From NCBI GenBank assembly GCA_033398695.1, contig CM065802.1:210199096-210263095 (forward strand): 64,000 nt of DNA, given 5' to 3'. Under the pieces are notes generated by a model. It had not been told where the DNA came from. It saw nothing but the letters and a program-made list of their open reading frames with translations, and made no database searches. Source of the stretch: Orobanche coerulescens. Lineage: Eukaryota > Streptophyta > Magnoliopsida > Lamiales > Orobanchaceae. Numbering within the stretch: position 1 is the first letter of the stretch; every line of letters begins with the position of its first letter. The position numbers and the translations under genes were made by a program. Below are positions 10,718 through 24,473 of the stretch, one piece after another.

Positions 10718-11912
10718 TGTTGTTGCCCAAAATATTTATCCGAAGATTAATACTGCTGAAGACGGACAACAAACAACAATTGGAGCACTTCCGAGAGTAG
10801 ATAAATAATACAAGATTTGCCGGGTTTGTTAGGCCCGGCTTGAATGCTCTCGCGAGATGTTATTAATACAAATATTCGTGGATACAAGTATTAATGAGAG
10901 AAATCTAAATACAATGAGTGTAAAAAGACTCATTAATCCGGCTCTTGAGCGAAGCTTGGTGTTCTTCGTCCCCGCCGATAACTGTTTGGATGAGATAGCC
11001 GGAGAAGTAAGACCGAATGATAGTTGTTGCCAAGAGTTGGAGATTAGCCAAGTGCTTGATGTATTCTTACATGTGCGTGTATAATGTCGAACGCGAGAGA
11101 GTCTTTACAAATGCAGGGGCCTTGTTTATATAGGGGCCTGGGTCACGTCTGTAGTGGCCGATCGCCTGCCGGCCATTATAATAATGTGTCGATCGCCTGC
11201 CGGCCAATATTATAATGGGGTGATCTCCTGGGCTGTCGGGCTAAAGTCCAAGGAAGATGCTGGCTGTCGGGCTAAAGTCCAAGGAAGAGGCTGGCACAGC
11301 TGGGCGGTCCAATAAGGAGCCATCACGTGTCCGGAATCAGTCAACATGTGGCCCTACTGACAAGCTTTCGGCGGCTTGTCGGCTGGTGGAGAGATTCTGC
11401 CAGGCTGTGGTCAATGGCCCGAGATTCGCGGATCTTGTCTCGGCCCTTGCACGTGGTGCCAGTCTTGAGGCTCGGCCTTCGCCGACTGGATGGCCATCGG
11501 TGGTGATCGACATGAGGCGGTCGTCCCTGGATGGTCATCGGAGGTCGCCATTGGCCAGTTGTCGAGGGTCGGCATCGGTCGGTCACCAAGTGTAGGTCGG
11601 CAAGATGCCGAGAGAGGATCGCCCGCTCGTCGGTCGCCAGGAGTCGGTCGCTGAATACCGAGAGGGGATCGTCCATTAGTAGATCGCCAGGGGTCGGTCG
11701 CCGAGTATCGAGAGGCGATCGTATCTGAGGTTGATCGCTCGATACCGGGACTTGTCTTGGGGCCTTGATTGCTTGATCTAGCATGTCCATCGGGTTAAGC
11801 CTCGGTCGCCTGGTCGCTGATCGGCAGATCCGCCTTGGTCGCTCGGCAGTGACTCGGTCGCCCGACCTCTTAGGCGATCGCCGGTCGGAAGGTGTTAATT
11901 CTTGACACAACA
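10718..11912 (-). repeat. Array LTR2 (1195 bp)
   Basis: A complete LTR flanked on the plus-strand left by the primer binding site (complement at 10698-10715) and on the right by the polypurine tract. It contains two 31-bp duplications (units starting 11159/11190 and 11238/11269). Confidence 0.94.
11125..11300 (-). promoter_or_regulatory. Array LTR core promoter with upstream duplications
   Basis: The minus strand reads CCTATATAAACAAGG (TATA core 11125-11132). Immediately upstream lie two copies of a 31-bp unit holding CGATCG and GCCGGC palindromes (11159 and 11190), then two copies of a second 31-bp unit beginning GGGCTAAAGTCC on the plus strand (11238 and 11269). Equivalent TATA cores occur in the other full LTRs, for example at 14587 and 18019. 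This would place U3 at about 780 bp and R-U5 at about 400 bp. Confidence 0.65.
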
Positions 11913-12736
11913 ATTGCCCCCCAGCTTGCTCCTATGTTGAAGACATGGGGCGAGGTGGTTCTTTCTGGCGATCGTGTTCGGATGAGGACGGGCGATCCGA
12001 GTGACTTAGGATTCGGACTTGGGCTATCATGGTCGATTGGCTAGCTATCTTTCGGTCTTGTACCTGCAAAAACAACATTGTCCGATCTCCCATGGAAACT
12101 TTGGTGGTTTCGCTTTGTTTGAGGAATCGTGCACAGTCGCGGAGATCGATGGACCGACTCCATGACCGTGTCTTGGTGCGCGAAGACATTGAGTGTCTCG
12201 TGACTCACTTTATTATGAGGGTCCTCCGTTAGGCTGCGCCTCGCCTCGTATTTAAACGAAGGGCGTGCGGTCTCGGTCTAGAGGAGTCCTTGCGCGGGGC
12301 AGCGTCGGATGAATCAACTCCACGCCCGCGGCTTGTTAGCTCTGCTTCCACCTCGGCCAGCCATGGAGATGGCCGACCTCGACGGTGTACGTTGAGATGG
12401 GGTTGTGGCATGTGTCCACTGATTAATGTTGGAGAGCCCTCAGACTACGCCGGCCTCGTATTTAAACGAAGGGCGGGCGATCTCGGCCGAAAGGGACCTT
12501 GCATGGCCGAAGCAGCCGGTTCCATCGACTGCCAGGACCATGGCTTTATGATGTGTGGTGGAGGCGATCTCGTGCCTTAGTCCGTCATGTTATATGCTGG
12601 ACTGTAGATGGCGATCGTGTCCACCGGGTTGCTGATGATGTAGCGATCTGGCCGGAAGACTGGCGATCGTCGCTCGGCAGCCGATCGTTTTATTCGTAGG
12701 TCGATACTGGCGATCGGGCGGCAGCTAGTCCCTCAT

Positions 12737-14040
12737 TTAAAATGGACTGTAGGCGGGGATCGAGTCCTCCGGCTCTGCTGGGTAGTAGCGATCGGGCTGG
12801 GAGACTGGAGGTCGTCGTACGGGCGCCGATCGCTCTACTCCTAGGCTGAGAAGAAGCCTTTGCCTGGACAGGAAATCTGCGGCTCTAGCCCGGAAGGCTG
12901 CGTAGGTCGTCGGCAGGGTCTTCGTGAGATGCCTGAACATAGGCGAGAAGCCCTGAAAACCTCCTAGGACCGCGTAGAGGGCGGTCTCATCGGTTACGGG
13001 CTCGCCGTTGAGGATGATCACGTCTACCCGGTCGATGTAGTCCGAGTCGGACTCTTCTTCTCCCTGCCTGATTTGCATCATGCGATGGCGACCTTCTGGC
13101 CGGGCGACCCTGGTGGCGAAGTGTTCCGTGAAGACGTGCGCCAGCTCGTTAAAGGAGCCAATGGACCGAGGTGGCAGTGAGGTGTACCACCGGTGGGCGA
13201 GGTCGTCCAGTGTCAGAGGGAACATTCGGCACCTGGTCGCGTCCGATGCCCCACACCCGGTCATGTAGATGTTGAACTTGTGCAGGTGTGTTTGTGGGTC
13301 CGATCGCCCCAGGTACACGGGTGTCTGATGAGGAACGATCTTGTGCTGCACGGGGGCGAGCTCGATGTCGATCGCGAGCGGCTCGCTCGGCTCGGCGATC
13401 GTCTTCACGGCGCCTGCCCCGGATTGCAGGAGCGCTTTCACGTCGTCAATCTGACGTTGCATTGCGGCAATCGCCGCGGCTCGGCTGCTTGCGGATCGGC
13501 TTTGGGAGCGGGGGCCGAGGCGATCGCGTACCGACCTCCGGACTCCACTGCTGCCGACCTCGGGAATCTGGCGAGCGGGAGCCAGGCGGCTGGATCGCCT
13601 TGTGGGAGCCGGGTAGGCCGAGCTCTGGTGACGGATTCGAATTCCGTCGTCTCGTAGGAGGCCGGGCCCGCCGGTCGCTGAGTCGGGTCACCGCCAGCGA
13701 TCGAAGACAGAGGTGCCCCGTGCCGAGCGCCTCTTCTTGCGGCGAGAGCCTCTGGCGATCGCTCGGCTAGTAATGCCTTATGCTTCCGCTTAGACTTCGG
13801 CGGCGGCCGGGAGTGATAGCGGGAGCGCGTCGAGAGCACTCCGTCGTTCTGAAGGCGGCTATGGCCTCTTCGACCATTCATTGGTCCGGCCGATCGAGCG
13901 AGAGGCTCGGGCCGCCGTCCGGGGCGAGATCGGCGTCTCGACGCGGCGGCTACCTTCCACCATCGTGCGGCTCGGGCCAGGGCCAGGCAGAGGCTGGCCG
14001 GCTGAGTCGGCGCTTTCTTCGACGCGGAGGCGGAAGACAT
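12737..14040 (-). pseudogene. Array gag copy 2
   Basis: A start codon lies at 14040. The Gag core is open from 13462 to 12737 (241 residues) and ends with a short acidic C-terminus (EPEDSIPAYSPF), which may be the natural end of the protein. The N-terminal third is shifted between 14040 and about 13470. The core keeps TPVYLGRSDPQTHLHKF and FPLTLDDLAHRWYTSLP. Confidence 0.83.
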
Positions 14041-14168
14041 GATTTCTGAAGGATTTCTTTGAAGTGCAGTGAGTGTCACTTCAAGTATCTGCCCCGAGAA
14101 CAGTGAGTGTTCTTCGGGACGGTAGAAATAAAAGTTTGAGGGTTAGATCCCCTTCTTCTAGCGCCAAT

Positions 14169-15362
14169 TGTTGTTGCCCAAAATATTTATCCGAAGATTA
14201 ATACTGCTGGAAGACGGACAACAAACAACAATTGCGGGAGCACTTCCGAGAGTAGATAAATAATACAAGATTTGCCGGGTTTGTTAGGCCCGGGCTTGAA
14301 TGCTCTCGCGAGATGTTATTAATACAAATATTCGTGGATACAAGTATTAATGAGAGAAATCTAAATACAATGAGTGTAAAAAGACTCTGTTAATCCGGCT
14401 CTTGAGCGAAGCTTGGTGTTCTTCGTCCCCGCCGATAATCTGCTGGATGAGATAGGCCGGGAGAAGTAAGACCGAATGATAGCTGTTGCCAAGAGTTGGA
14501 GATTAGCCAAGTGCTTGATGTATTCTTCTGTATTGCGTGTATAATGTCAGAACGCCAGAGAGTCTTTACAAATGCAGGGGGCCTTGTTTATATAGGGGCA
14601 GCCGGGTCCTGTCCTGTAGTGGCCGATCGCCTGCCGGCCATTATAATAATGTGTCGATCGCCTGCCGGCCAATATTATAATGGGGTGATCTCCTGGGCTG
14701 TCGGGCTAAAGTCCAAGGAAGATGCTGGCTGTCGGGCTAAAGTCCAAGGAAGAGGCTGGCACAGCTGGGCGGTCGATAAGGAGCCATCACGTGTCGGAAT
14801 CGGTCAACATGTGGCCCTCTTGACAAGCTTTCGGCTTGTCGGTGGTGGAGAGATTACGCGGTGTGTGGTCAATGGCCCGAGATTCGCGGATCTTGTCTCG
14901 GCCCTTGCACGTGGTGCGATCTTGAGGCTCGGCCTTCGCCATTGGATGGCCATCGGTGGTGATCGACATGAGGCGGTCGTCCTGGATGGTCATCGGAGGT
15001 CGCCATTGGCCGGTTGTCGAGGGTCGGCATCGGTCGGTCACCAAGTGTAGGTCGGCAAGATGCCGAGAGAGGATCGCCCGCTCGTCGGTCGCCGTGAGTC
15101 GGTCGCCGAATACCGAGAGGATCGTCCATTAGTAGATCGCCAGGGGTCGGTCGCCGAGTATCGAGAGGCGATCGTATTCGAGGTTGATCGCTCGACACGG
15201 GACTTGTCTTGGGGCCTTGATTGCTTGATCTAGCATGTCCGTGGGTTAAGGCTCGGTCGCACAGTCGCCGATCGCGAGATCCGCCTTGGTCGCTCAGCGG
15301 TGACTCGGTCGCCCGACCTCTTAAGCGATCGCGGTCGGAAGGTGTTAATTCTTGACACAACA
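14169..15362 (-). repeat. Array LTR3 (1194 bp)
   Basis: A complete LTR. It carries the left-group haplotype TTGATTGCTTGATC near 15217. It has many small losses relative to LTR2 at CTG, CAG and CC sites (for example around 14773-14870), and its adjoining polypurine tract is shortened. Confidence 0.94.
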
Positions 15363-16199
15363 ATTGCCCCCACTTGCTCCTATGTTGAAGACATGGGGCG
15401 AGGTGGTTCTTGCTGGCGATCGTGTTCGGATGAGGACGGGCGATCTGAGCTGACTTAGGATTCGGACTTGGGCTATCATGGTCGATTGGCTAGCTATCTT
15501 TCGGTCTTGTACCTGCAAAAACAACATTGTCCGATCTCCCATGGAAACTTTGGTGGTTTCGCTTTGTTTGAGGAATCGTGCACAGTCGCGGAGATCGATG
15601 GACCGACTCCATGACCGTGTCTTGGTGCGCGAAGACATTGAGTGTCTCGTGACTCACTTTATTATGAGGGTCCTCCGTTAGGCTGCGCCTCGCCTCGTAT
15701 TTAAACGAAGGGCGTGCGGTCTCGGTCTAGAGGAGCCCTTGCGCGGGGCAGCGTCGGATGAATCAACTCCACGCCCGCGGCTTGTTAGCTCTGCTTCCAC
15801 CTCGGCCAGCCATGGAGATGGCCGACCTCGACGGTGTACGTTGAGATGGGGTTGTGGCATGTGTCCACTGACATGTTGAGAGCCCTCGGACTACTGGGCC
15901 TCGTATTTAAACGAAGGGCGGGCGATCTCGGCCGAAAGGGACCTTGCATGGCCGAAGCAGCCGGTTCCATCGACTGCCAGGACCATGGCTTTATGATGTG
16001 TGGTGGAGGCGATCTCGTGCCTTAGTCCGTCATGTTATATGCTGGACTGTAGATGGCGATCGTGTCCACCGGGTTGCTGATGATGTAGCGATCTGGCCGG
16101 AAGACTGGCGATCGTCGCTCGGCAGCCGATCGTTTTATTCGTAGGTCGATACTGGCGATCGGGCGGCAGCTAGTCCCTCATTTAAAATGGACTGTAGGC

Positions 16200-17485
16200 G
16201 AGATCGAGTCCTCGGCTCTGTGGGTAGTAGCGATCGGTGGGAGGCGGAGGTCGTCGTACGGCGCCGATCGCTCTACTCTAGGCCGAGAAGAAGCCTTTGC
16301 ACAGACAGAAATCTGCGGCTCTAGCCGGAAGAGGCTGCGTAGGTCGTCGGCGGGGTCTTCGTGAGATGCTGAACATAGGCGAAGCCACGAAAACCTCCTA
16401 GGACCGCGTAGAGGGCGGTCTCATCGGTTACGGGCTCGCCGTTGAGGATGATCACGTCTACCCGGTCGATGTAGTCCGAGTCGGACTCTTCTTCTCCCTG
16501 CCTGATTTGCATCATGCGATGGCGACCTTCTGGCCGGGCGACCCTGGTGGCGAAGTGTTCCGTGAAGACGTGCGCCAGCTCGTTAAAGGAGCCAATGGAC
16601 CGAGGTGGCAGTGAGGTGTACCACCGGTGGGCGAGGTCGTCCAGTGTCAGAGGGAACATTCGGCACCTGGTCGCGTCCGATGCCCCACACCCGGTCATGT
16701 AGATGTTGAACTTGTGCAGGTATGTTTGTGGGTCCGATCGCCCCAGGTACACGGGTGTCTGATGAGGAACGATCTTGTGCTGCACGGGGGCGAGCTCGAT
16801 GTCGATCGCGAGCGGCTCGCTCGGCTCGGCGATCGTCTTCACGGCGCCTGCCCCGGATTGCAGGAGCGCTTTCACGTCGTCAATCTGACGTTGCATTGCG
16901 GCAATCGCCGCGGCTCGGCTGCTTGCGGATCGGCTTTGGGAGCGGGGGCCGAGGCGATCGCGTACCGACCTCCGGACTCCACTACTGCCGACCTCGGGAA
17001 TCTGGCGAGCGGGAGCCAGGCGGCTGGATCGCCTTGTGGGAGCCGGGTAGTCCGAGCTCCTGGTGACGGATTCGAATTCCGTCGTCTCGTAGCTGGGGCC
17101 GGGGCCGCCGGTCGCGAGTCGGGTCAGCCCGTGCGATCGAGACGAGAGGTGCCCACGCCGAGCGCCTCTTCTTGCGGGCGAGAGCCTCCTGGCGATCGCT
17201 CGGCTAGTAATGCCTTATGCTTCCGCTTAGACTTCCGGCGGGCGGCCGAGGGAGTGATAGCAGGAGGCGCGTCGAGAGCACTCCGTCGTTCCTGAAGGGT
17301 GGCTATGGCCTCTTCGATCTGTTCATTGGTCCGGAACTGATCGAGCGAGAGGCTCGGGCCGCCGTCCGGGAGCGGATCGGCGTCTCGATCGCGGCGGCTA
17401 CCTTCCACCATCGTGCGGCTCGGGCCCAGGGCGGAGCAGAGGCTGGCCGGTGGTCGGCGGCTTTCTTGACGGAGGCGGAAGACAT
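16200..17485 (-). pseudogene. Array gag copy 3
   Basis: The start codon is at 17485. The core is open for 191 residues (16896-16321). The N-terminal part is split by shifts, and the C-terminus diverges after LYAVLGGF. One residue in the DPQTHLHKF motif is Tyr (DPQTYLHKF), unique to this copy. Confidence 0.82.
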
Positions 17486-17607
17486 GATTTGAAGGATTTC
17501 TTTGAAGTGCGGTGAGTGTCACTTCAAGTATACTTGAGAACAATGAGTGTTCTTGGGACGGTAGAAATAAAAGTTTGAGGGTTAGATCCCCTTCTTCTAG
17601 CGCCAAT

Positions 17608-18795
17608 TGTTGTTGCCCAAAATATTTATCCGAAGATTAATACTGTGGAAGACGGACAACAAACAACAATTGCGGGAGCACTTAGAGTAGATAAATAATA
17701 CAAGATTTGCCGGGTTTGTTAGGCGGGCTTGAATGCTCTCGCGAGATGTTATTAATACAAATATTCGTGGATACAAGTATTAATGAGAGAAATCTAAATA
17801 CAATGAGTGTAAAAAGACTCTGTTAATCCGGCTCTTGAGCGAAGCTTGGTGTTCTTCGTCCCCGCCGATAATCTGCTGGATGAGATAGGCCGGGAGAAGT
17901 AAGACCGAATGATAGCCGTTGCCAAGAGTTGGAGATTAGCCAAGTGCTTGATGTATTCTTCTGTATTGCGTGTATAATGTCGAACGCCAGAGAGTCTTTA
18001 CAAATGCAGGGGGCCTTGTTTATATAAAGGCGGCGGGTCACATCTGTAGTGGCCGATCGCTGCCGGCCATTATAATAATGTGTCGATCGTCACGGCCAAT
18101 ATTATAATGGGGTGATCTCTGGGCTGTCGGGCTAAAGTCCAAGGAAGATGCTGGCTGTCGGGCTAAAGTCCAAGGAAGAGGCTGGCACAGCTGGGCGGTC
18201 CAATAAGGAGCCATCACGTGTCCGGAATCAGTCAACATGTGGCCCTACTGACAAGCTTTCGGCGGCTTGTCGGCTGGTGGAGAGATTCTGCCAGGCTGTG
18301 GTCAATGGCCCGAGATTCGCGGATCTTGTCTCGGCCCTTGCACGTGGTGCCAGTCTTGAGGCTCGGCCTTCGCCGACTGGATGGCCATCGGTGGTGATCG
18401 ACATGAGGCGGTCGTCCCTGGATGGTCATCGGAGGTCGCCATTGGCCAGTTGTCGAGGGTCGGCATCGGTCGGTCACCAAGTGTAGGTCGGCAAGATGCC
18501 GAGAGGATCGCCCGCTCGTCGGTCGCTGTGAGTCGGTCGGCGAATACCGAGAGGATCGTCCATTAGTAGATCGCTGAAGTCGCCGAGTATCGAGAGGCGA
18601 TCGTATCTGAGGTTGATCGCTCGATACCGGGACTTGTCTTGGGGCCGTCGGTTGGCCCGTCTAGCATGTCCGCTGGGTTAAGGCTCGGTCGCCTGGTCGC
18701 TGATCGGCAGATCCGCCTTGGTCGCTCAGCGGTGACTCGGTCGCCCGACCTCTTAGGCGATCGCCGGTCGGAAGGTGTTAATTCTTGACACAACA
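17608..18795 (-). repeat. Array LTR4 (1188 bp)
   Basis: A complete LTR and the first one from the left with the right-group haplotype (TCGGTTGGCCCGTC near 18645). Its TATA region reads TATATAAAGG on the plus strand. Confidence 0.94.
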
Positions 18796-19619
18796 ATTGC
18801 CCCCCAGCTTGCTCCTATGTTGAAGACATGGGGCGAGGTGGTTCTTGCTGGCGATCGTGTTCGGATGAGGACGGGCGATCTGAGCTGACTTAGGATTCGG
18901 ACTTGGGCTATCATGGTCGATTGGCTAGCTATCTTTCGGTCTTGTACCTGCAAAAACAACATTGTCCGATCTCCCATGGAAACTTTGGTGGTTTCGCTTT
19001 GTTTGAGGAATCGTGCACAGTCGCGGAGATCGATGGACCGACTCCATGACCGTGTCTTGGTGCGCGAAGACATTGAGTGTCTCGTGACTCACTTTATTAT
19101 GAGGGTCCTCCGTTAGGCTGCGCCTCGCCTCGTATTTAAACGAAGGGCGTGCGGTCTCGGTCTAGAGGAGTCCTTGCGCGGGGCAGCGTCGGATGAATCA
19201 ACTCCACGCCCGCGGCTTGTTAGCTCTGCTTCCACCTCGGCCAGCCATGGAGATGGCCGACCTCGTCGGTGTACGTTGAGATGGGGTTGTGGCATGTGTC
19301 CACTGATTAATGTTGGAGAGCCCTCGACTACGCCGGCCTCGTATTTAAACGAAGGCGGGCGATCTCGGCCGAAAGGGACCTTGCATGGCGAAGCGGCCCG
19401 GTTCCATCGTTGCCAGACCATGGCTTTATGATGTGTGGTGGAGGCGATCTCGTGCCTTAGTCCGTCATGTTATATCTTTGGATCAGATGGCGATCGTGTC
19501 CACCGGGTTCTTGATGATGTAGCGATCTGGCCGGAAGGCGCGATCGTCGCTCGGCGGCCCGATCGTTTTATTCGTAGGTCGATCGGCGATCGGGCGCGGC
19601 TAGTCCCTCATTTAAAATG

Positions 19620-20917
19620 GATGTAGGCGGGATCGAGTCCTCCGGCTCTGTGGGTAGTAGCGATCGGCCGGGAGGCGGAGGTCGTCGACGGCGCCGATCG
19701 CTCTACTCTGGTGAGAAGAAGCCTTTGCACAGACAGAAATCTGCGGCTCTAGCCGGAAGGCTGCGTAGGTCGTCGGCGGTGGTCTTCGTGAGATGCTGAA
19801 CATAGGCGAAGCCACGAAAACCTCCTAGGACCGCGTAGAGGCGGTCTCATCGGTTACGGGCTCGCCGTTGAGGATGATCACGTCTACCCGGACGATGAAG
19901 TCCGAGTCGGACGCTTCTTCTCCCTTCATGATTTGCATCATGCGATGGCGACCTTGGCGGGCGACCACGGTGGCGAAGTGTTCCGTGAAGACGTGCGCGG
20001 CTCGTTAAAGAGCCATGGACCGAGGTGGCGGTGAGGTGTACCACCGGTGGGCGAGGTCGTCCAGTGTCAGAGGGAACATTCGGCACCTGGTCGCGTCCGA
20101 TGCCCCACACCCGGTCATGTAGATGTTGAACTTGTGCAGGTGTGTTTGTGGGTCCGATCGCCCCAGGTACACGGGTGTCTGATGAGGAACGATCTTGTGC
20201 TGCACGGGGGCGAGCTCGATGTCGATCGCGAGCGGCTCGCTCGGCTCGGCGATCGTCTTCACGGCGCCTGCCCCGGATTGCAGGAGCGCTTTCACGTCGT
20301 CAATCTGACGTTGCATTGCGGCAATCGCCGCGGCTCGGCTGCTTGCGGATCGGCTTTGGGAGCGGGGGCCGAGGCGATCGCGTACCGACCTCCGGACTCC
20401 ACTGCTGCCGACCTCGGGAATCTGGCGAGCGGGAGCCAGGCGGCTGGATCGCCTTGTGGGAGCCGGGTAGGCCGAGCTCCTGGTGACGGATTCGAATTCC
20501 GTCGTCTCGTAGCTGGGGCCGGACTGCCCCGGTCGCCAGGTCGGGTCACTGCCCAGGCGATCGAAGACAGAGGTGCCCCGGCTGCCGAGCGCCTCTTCTT
20601 GCGGGCGAGAGCCTCCTGGCGATCGCTCGGCTAGTAATGCCTTATGCTTCCGCTTAGACTTCCGGCGGGCGGCCGAGGGAGTGATAGCAGGAGGCGCGTC
20701 GAGAGCACTCCGTCGTTCCTGAAGGGCGGCTATGGCCTCTTCGATCTGTTCATTGGTCCGGAACTGATCGAGCGAGAGGCTCGGGCCGCCGTCCCGGGAC
20801 GGGATCGAGCGTCTCTGACCGCGGCGGCTACCTTCCACCATCGGCTGCGGCTCGGGCCCAGGGCGGAGCAGAGGTGGCCGGCCGGTCGGCGGCTTTCTTC
20901 GACGGAGGCGAAGACAT
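19620..20917 (-). pseudogene. Array gag copy 4
   Basis: The start codon is at 20917, with an early shift. A 278-residue frame (20841-20005) then covers the Ser/Arg-rich N-terminal region and the first part of the Gag core. It is broken again near 20005, where several bases are missing compared with copies 2, 3 and 6. Confidence 0.82.
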
Positions 20918-21043
20918 GATTTGAAGGATTTCTTTGAAGTGCAGTGAGTGTCACTTCAAGTATCTGCCCCGAGAACAGTGAGTGTTCTTCGGGACGGTAG
21001 AAATAAAAGTTTGAGGGTTAGATCCCCTTCTTCTAGCGCCAAT

Positions 21044-22232
21044 TGTTGTTGCCCAAAATATTTATCCGAAGATTAATACTGCTGGAAGACGGACAACAAA
21101 CAACAATTGCGGGAGCACTTCCGAGAGTAGATAAATAATACAAGATTTGCCGGGTTTGTTAGGCCGGGCTTGAATGCTCTCGCGAGATGTTATTAATACA
21201 AATATTCGTGGATACAAGTATTAATGAGAGAAATCTAAATACAATGAGTGTAAAAAGACTCTGTTAATCCGGCTCTTGAGCGAAGCTTGGTGTTCTTCGT
21301 CCCCGATAATCTGGATGAGATAGCCGGAGAAGTAAGACCGAATGATAGCCGTTGCCAAGAGTTGGAGATTAGCCAAGTGCTTGATGTATTCTTCAGACAT
21401 GTGCGTGTATAATGTCGAACGCCGAGAGAGTCTTTACAAATGCGGGGGCCTTGTTTATATAGGCGGCGGGTCACATCTGTAGTGGCGATCGCTGCCGGCC
21501 ATTATAATAATGTCGATCGCTTTGCCGGCCAATATTATAATGGGGTGATCTCTGGGTGTCGGGCTAAAGTCCAAGGAAGATCTTGTTTGTCGGGCTAAAG
21601 TCCAGGAAGAGGTCCGGCACACTGGCGGTCAATAAGGAGCCATCACGTGTCCGAATCGGTCAACATGTGGCCCTACCGACAAGCTTTCGGCGGCTTGTCG
21701 GCTGGTGGAGAGATTCTGCCAGGCTGTGGTCAATGGCCCGAGATTCGCGGATCTTGTCTCGGCCCTTGCACGTGGTGCCAGTCTTGAGGCTCGGCCTTCG
21801 CCGACTGGATGGCCATCGGTGGTGATCGACATGAGGCGGTCGTCCCTGGATGGTCATCGGAGGTCGCCATTGGCCAGTTGTCGAGGGTCGGCATCGGTCG
21901 GTCACCAAGTGTAGGTCGGCAAGATGCCGAGAGAGGATCGCCCGCTCGTCGGTCGCCAGGAGTCGGTCGCTGAATACCGAGAGGGGATCGTCCATTAGTA
22001 GATCGCCAGGGGTCGGTCGCCGAGTATCGAGAGGCGATCGTATCTGAGGTTGATCGCTCGATACCGGGACTTGTCTTGGGGCCTTCGGTTGGCCAGTCTA
22101 GCATGTCCGCTGGGTTAAGGCTCGGTCGCCTGGTCGCTGATCGGCAGATCCGCCTTGGTCGCTCGGCAGTGACTCGGTCGCCCGACCTCTTAGGCGATCG
22201 CCGGTCGGAAGGTGTTAATTCTTGACACAACA
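21044..22232 (-). repeat. Array LTR5 (1189 bp)
   Basis: A complete LTR with the right-group haplotype (TCGGTTGGCCAGTC near 22084). The stretch at about 21480-21660 is shortened by many small indels, while the rest closely matches LTR6. Confidence 0.94.
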
Positions 22233-23039
22233 ATTGCCCCCCAGCTTGCTCCTATGTTGAAGACATGGGGCGAGGTGGTTCTTGCTGGCGATCGTGTTCG
22301 GATGAGGACGGGCGATCTGAGCTGACTTAGGATTCGGACTTGGGCTATCATGGTCGATTGGCTAGCTATCTTTCGGTCTTGTACCTGCAAAAACAACATT
22401 GTCCGATCTCCCATGGAAACTTTGGTGGTTTCGCTTTGTTTGAGGAATCGTGCACAGTCGCGGAGATCGATGGACCGACTCCATGACCGTGTCTTGGTGC
22501 GCGAAGACATTGAGTGTCTCGTGACTCACTTTATTATGAGGGTCCTCCGTTAGGCTGCGCCTCGCCTCGTATTTAAACGAAGGGCGTGCGGTCTCGGTCT
22601 AGAGGAGTCCTTGCGCGAGCGGCGTCGGATGAATCAACTCCACGCCGCGGCTTGTTAGCTCTGCTTCCACCTCGGCGGCCATGGAGATGGCCGACCTCGG
22701 CAGTGTACGTTGAGATGGGGTTGTGGCATGTGTCCACCGATTAATGTTGGAGAGCCCTCGGACTACGCCGGCCTCGTATTTAAACGAAGGGCGGGCGATC
22801 TCGGCGAAAAGGACCTTGCATGGCAGCGGCCTGGTTCCATCGACTGCCAGACCATGGCTTTATGATGTGGTGGAGGCGATCTCGTGCCTTAGTCCGTCAT
22901 GTTATATCTTTGGATGTAGATGGCGATCGTGTCCACCGGGTTCTTGATGATGTAGCGATCGGCGGAAGATGGCGATCGCCGCTCGGCGGCCGATCGTTTT
23001 ATTCGTAGGTCGATCTTGGCGATCGGGCGCGGCTAGTCC

Positions 23040-24345
23040 TCATTTAAAATGGATGTAGGCGGGATCGAGTCCTCCGGCTCTGTGGGTAGTAGCGATCGGT
23101 GGGAGGCGGAGGTCGTCGTACGGCGCCGATCGCTCTACTCCTAGTGAGAAGAAGCCTTTGCACGACAGGAAATCTGCGGCTCTAGCCCGGAAGGCTGCGT
23201 AGGTCGTCGGCAGGGTCTTCGTGAGATGCCTGAACATAGGCGAGAAGCCCTGAAAACCTCCTAGGACCGCGTAGAGGGCGGTCTCATCGGTTACGGGCTC
23301 GCCGTTGAGGATGATCACGTCTACCCGGTCGATGTAGTCCGAGTCGGACTCTTCTTCTCCCTGCCTGATTTGCATCATGCGATGGCGACCTTCTGGCCGG
23401 GCGACCCTGGTGGCGAAGTGTTCCGTGAAGACGTGCGCCCGGCTCGTTAAAGGAGATGGACCGAGGTGGCGGTGAGGTGTACCACCGGTGGCGAGGTCGT
23501 CCCGGTGTCAGAGGGAACATTCGGCACCTGGTCGCGTCCGATGCCCCACACCCGGTCATGTAGATGTTGAACTTGTGCAGGTGTGTTTGTGGGTCCGATC
23601 GCCCCAGGTACACGGGTGTCTGATGAGGAACGATCTTGTGCTGCACGGGGGCGAGCTCGATGTCGATCGCGAGCGGCTCGCTCGGCTCGGCGATCGTCTT
23701 CACGGCGCCGCCCGGATTGCGAGGCGCTTTCACGTCGTCAACTGCGTTGCATTGCGGCAATCGCCGCGGCTCGGCTGCTTGCGGATCGGCTTTGGGAGCG
23801 GGGGCCGAGGCGATCGCGTACCGACCTCCGGACTCCACTGCTGCCGACCTCGGGAATCTGGCGAGCGGGAGCCAGGCGGCTGGATCGCCTTGTGGGAGCC
23901 GGGTAGGCCGAGCTCCTGGTGACGGATTAGAATTCCGTCGTCTCGTAGGCCGGGCCGGGCGCCCGGCCGCTGTGTCGGGTCACCGCCTGTGCGATCGAAG
24001 ACAGAGGTGCCCCGGCTGCCGAGCGCCTCTTCTTGCGGGCGAGAGCCTCCTGGCGATCGCTCGGCTAGTAATGCCTTATGCTTCCGCTTAGACTTCCGGC
24101 GGGCGGCCGAGGGAGTGATAGCAGGAGGCGCGTCGAGAGCACTCCGTCGTTCCTGAAGGGCGGCTATGGCCTCTTCGATCTGTTCATTGGTCGAATCGAT
24201 CGAGCGAGAGGCTCGGGCCGCCGTCTGGGACGGATCGAGCGTCTCGACGCGGCGGCTACCTTCCACCATCGGCCGCGGCTCGGATCGGGCGGAACAGGGG
24301 TCGCCGGCCGTGGTCGGCTTTCTTCGACGCGGAGGCGGAAGACAT
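23040..24345 (-). pseudogene. Array gag copy 5
   Basis: The start codon is at 24345. The coding region is split over at least three frames (24269-23730, 23838-23284, 23378-23040). The breaks fall at places where other copies read CCTGCCCC, GCAGGAGC and AATCTGAC. It is the most disrupted copy. Confidence 0.82.
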
Positions 24346-24473
24346 GATTTCTGAAGGATTTCTTTGAAGTGCAGTGAGTGTCACTTCAAGTATCTGCCCC
24401 GAGAACAGTGAGTGTTCTTCGGGACGGTAGAAATAAAAGTTTGAGGGTTAGATCCCCTTCTTCTAGCGCCAAT

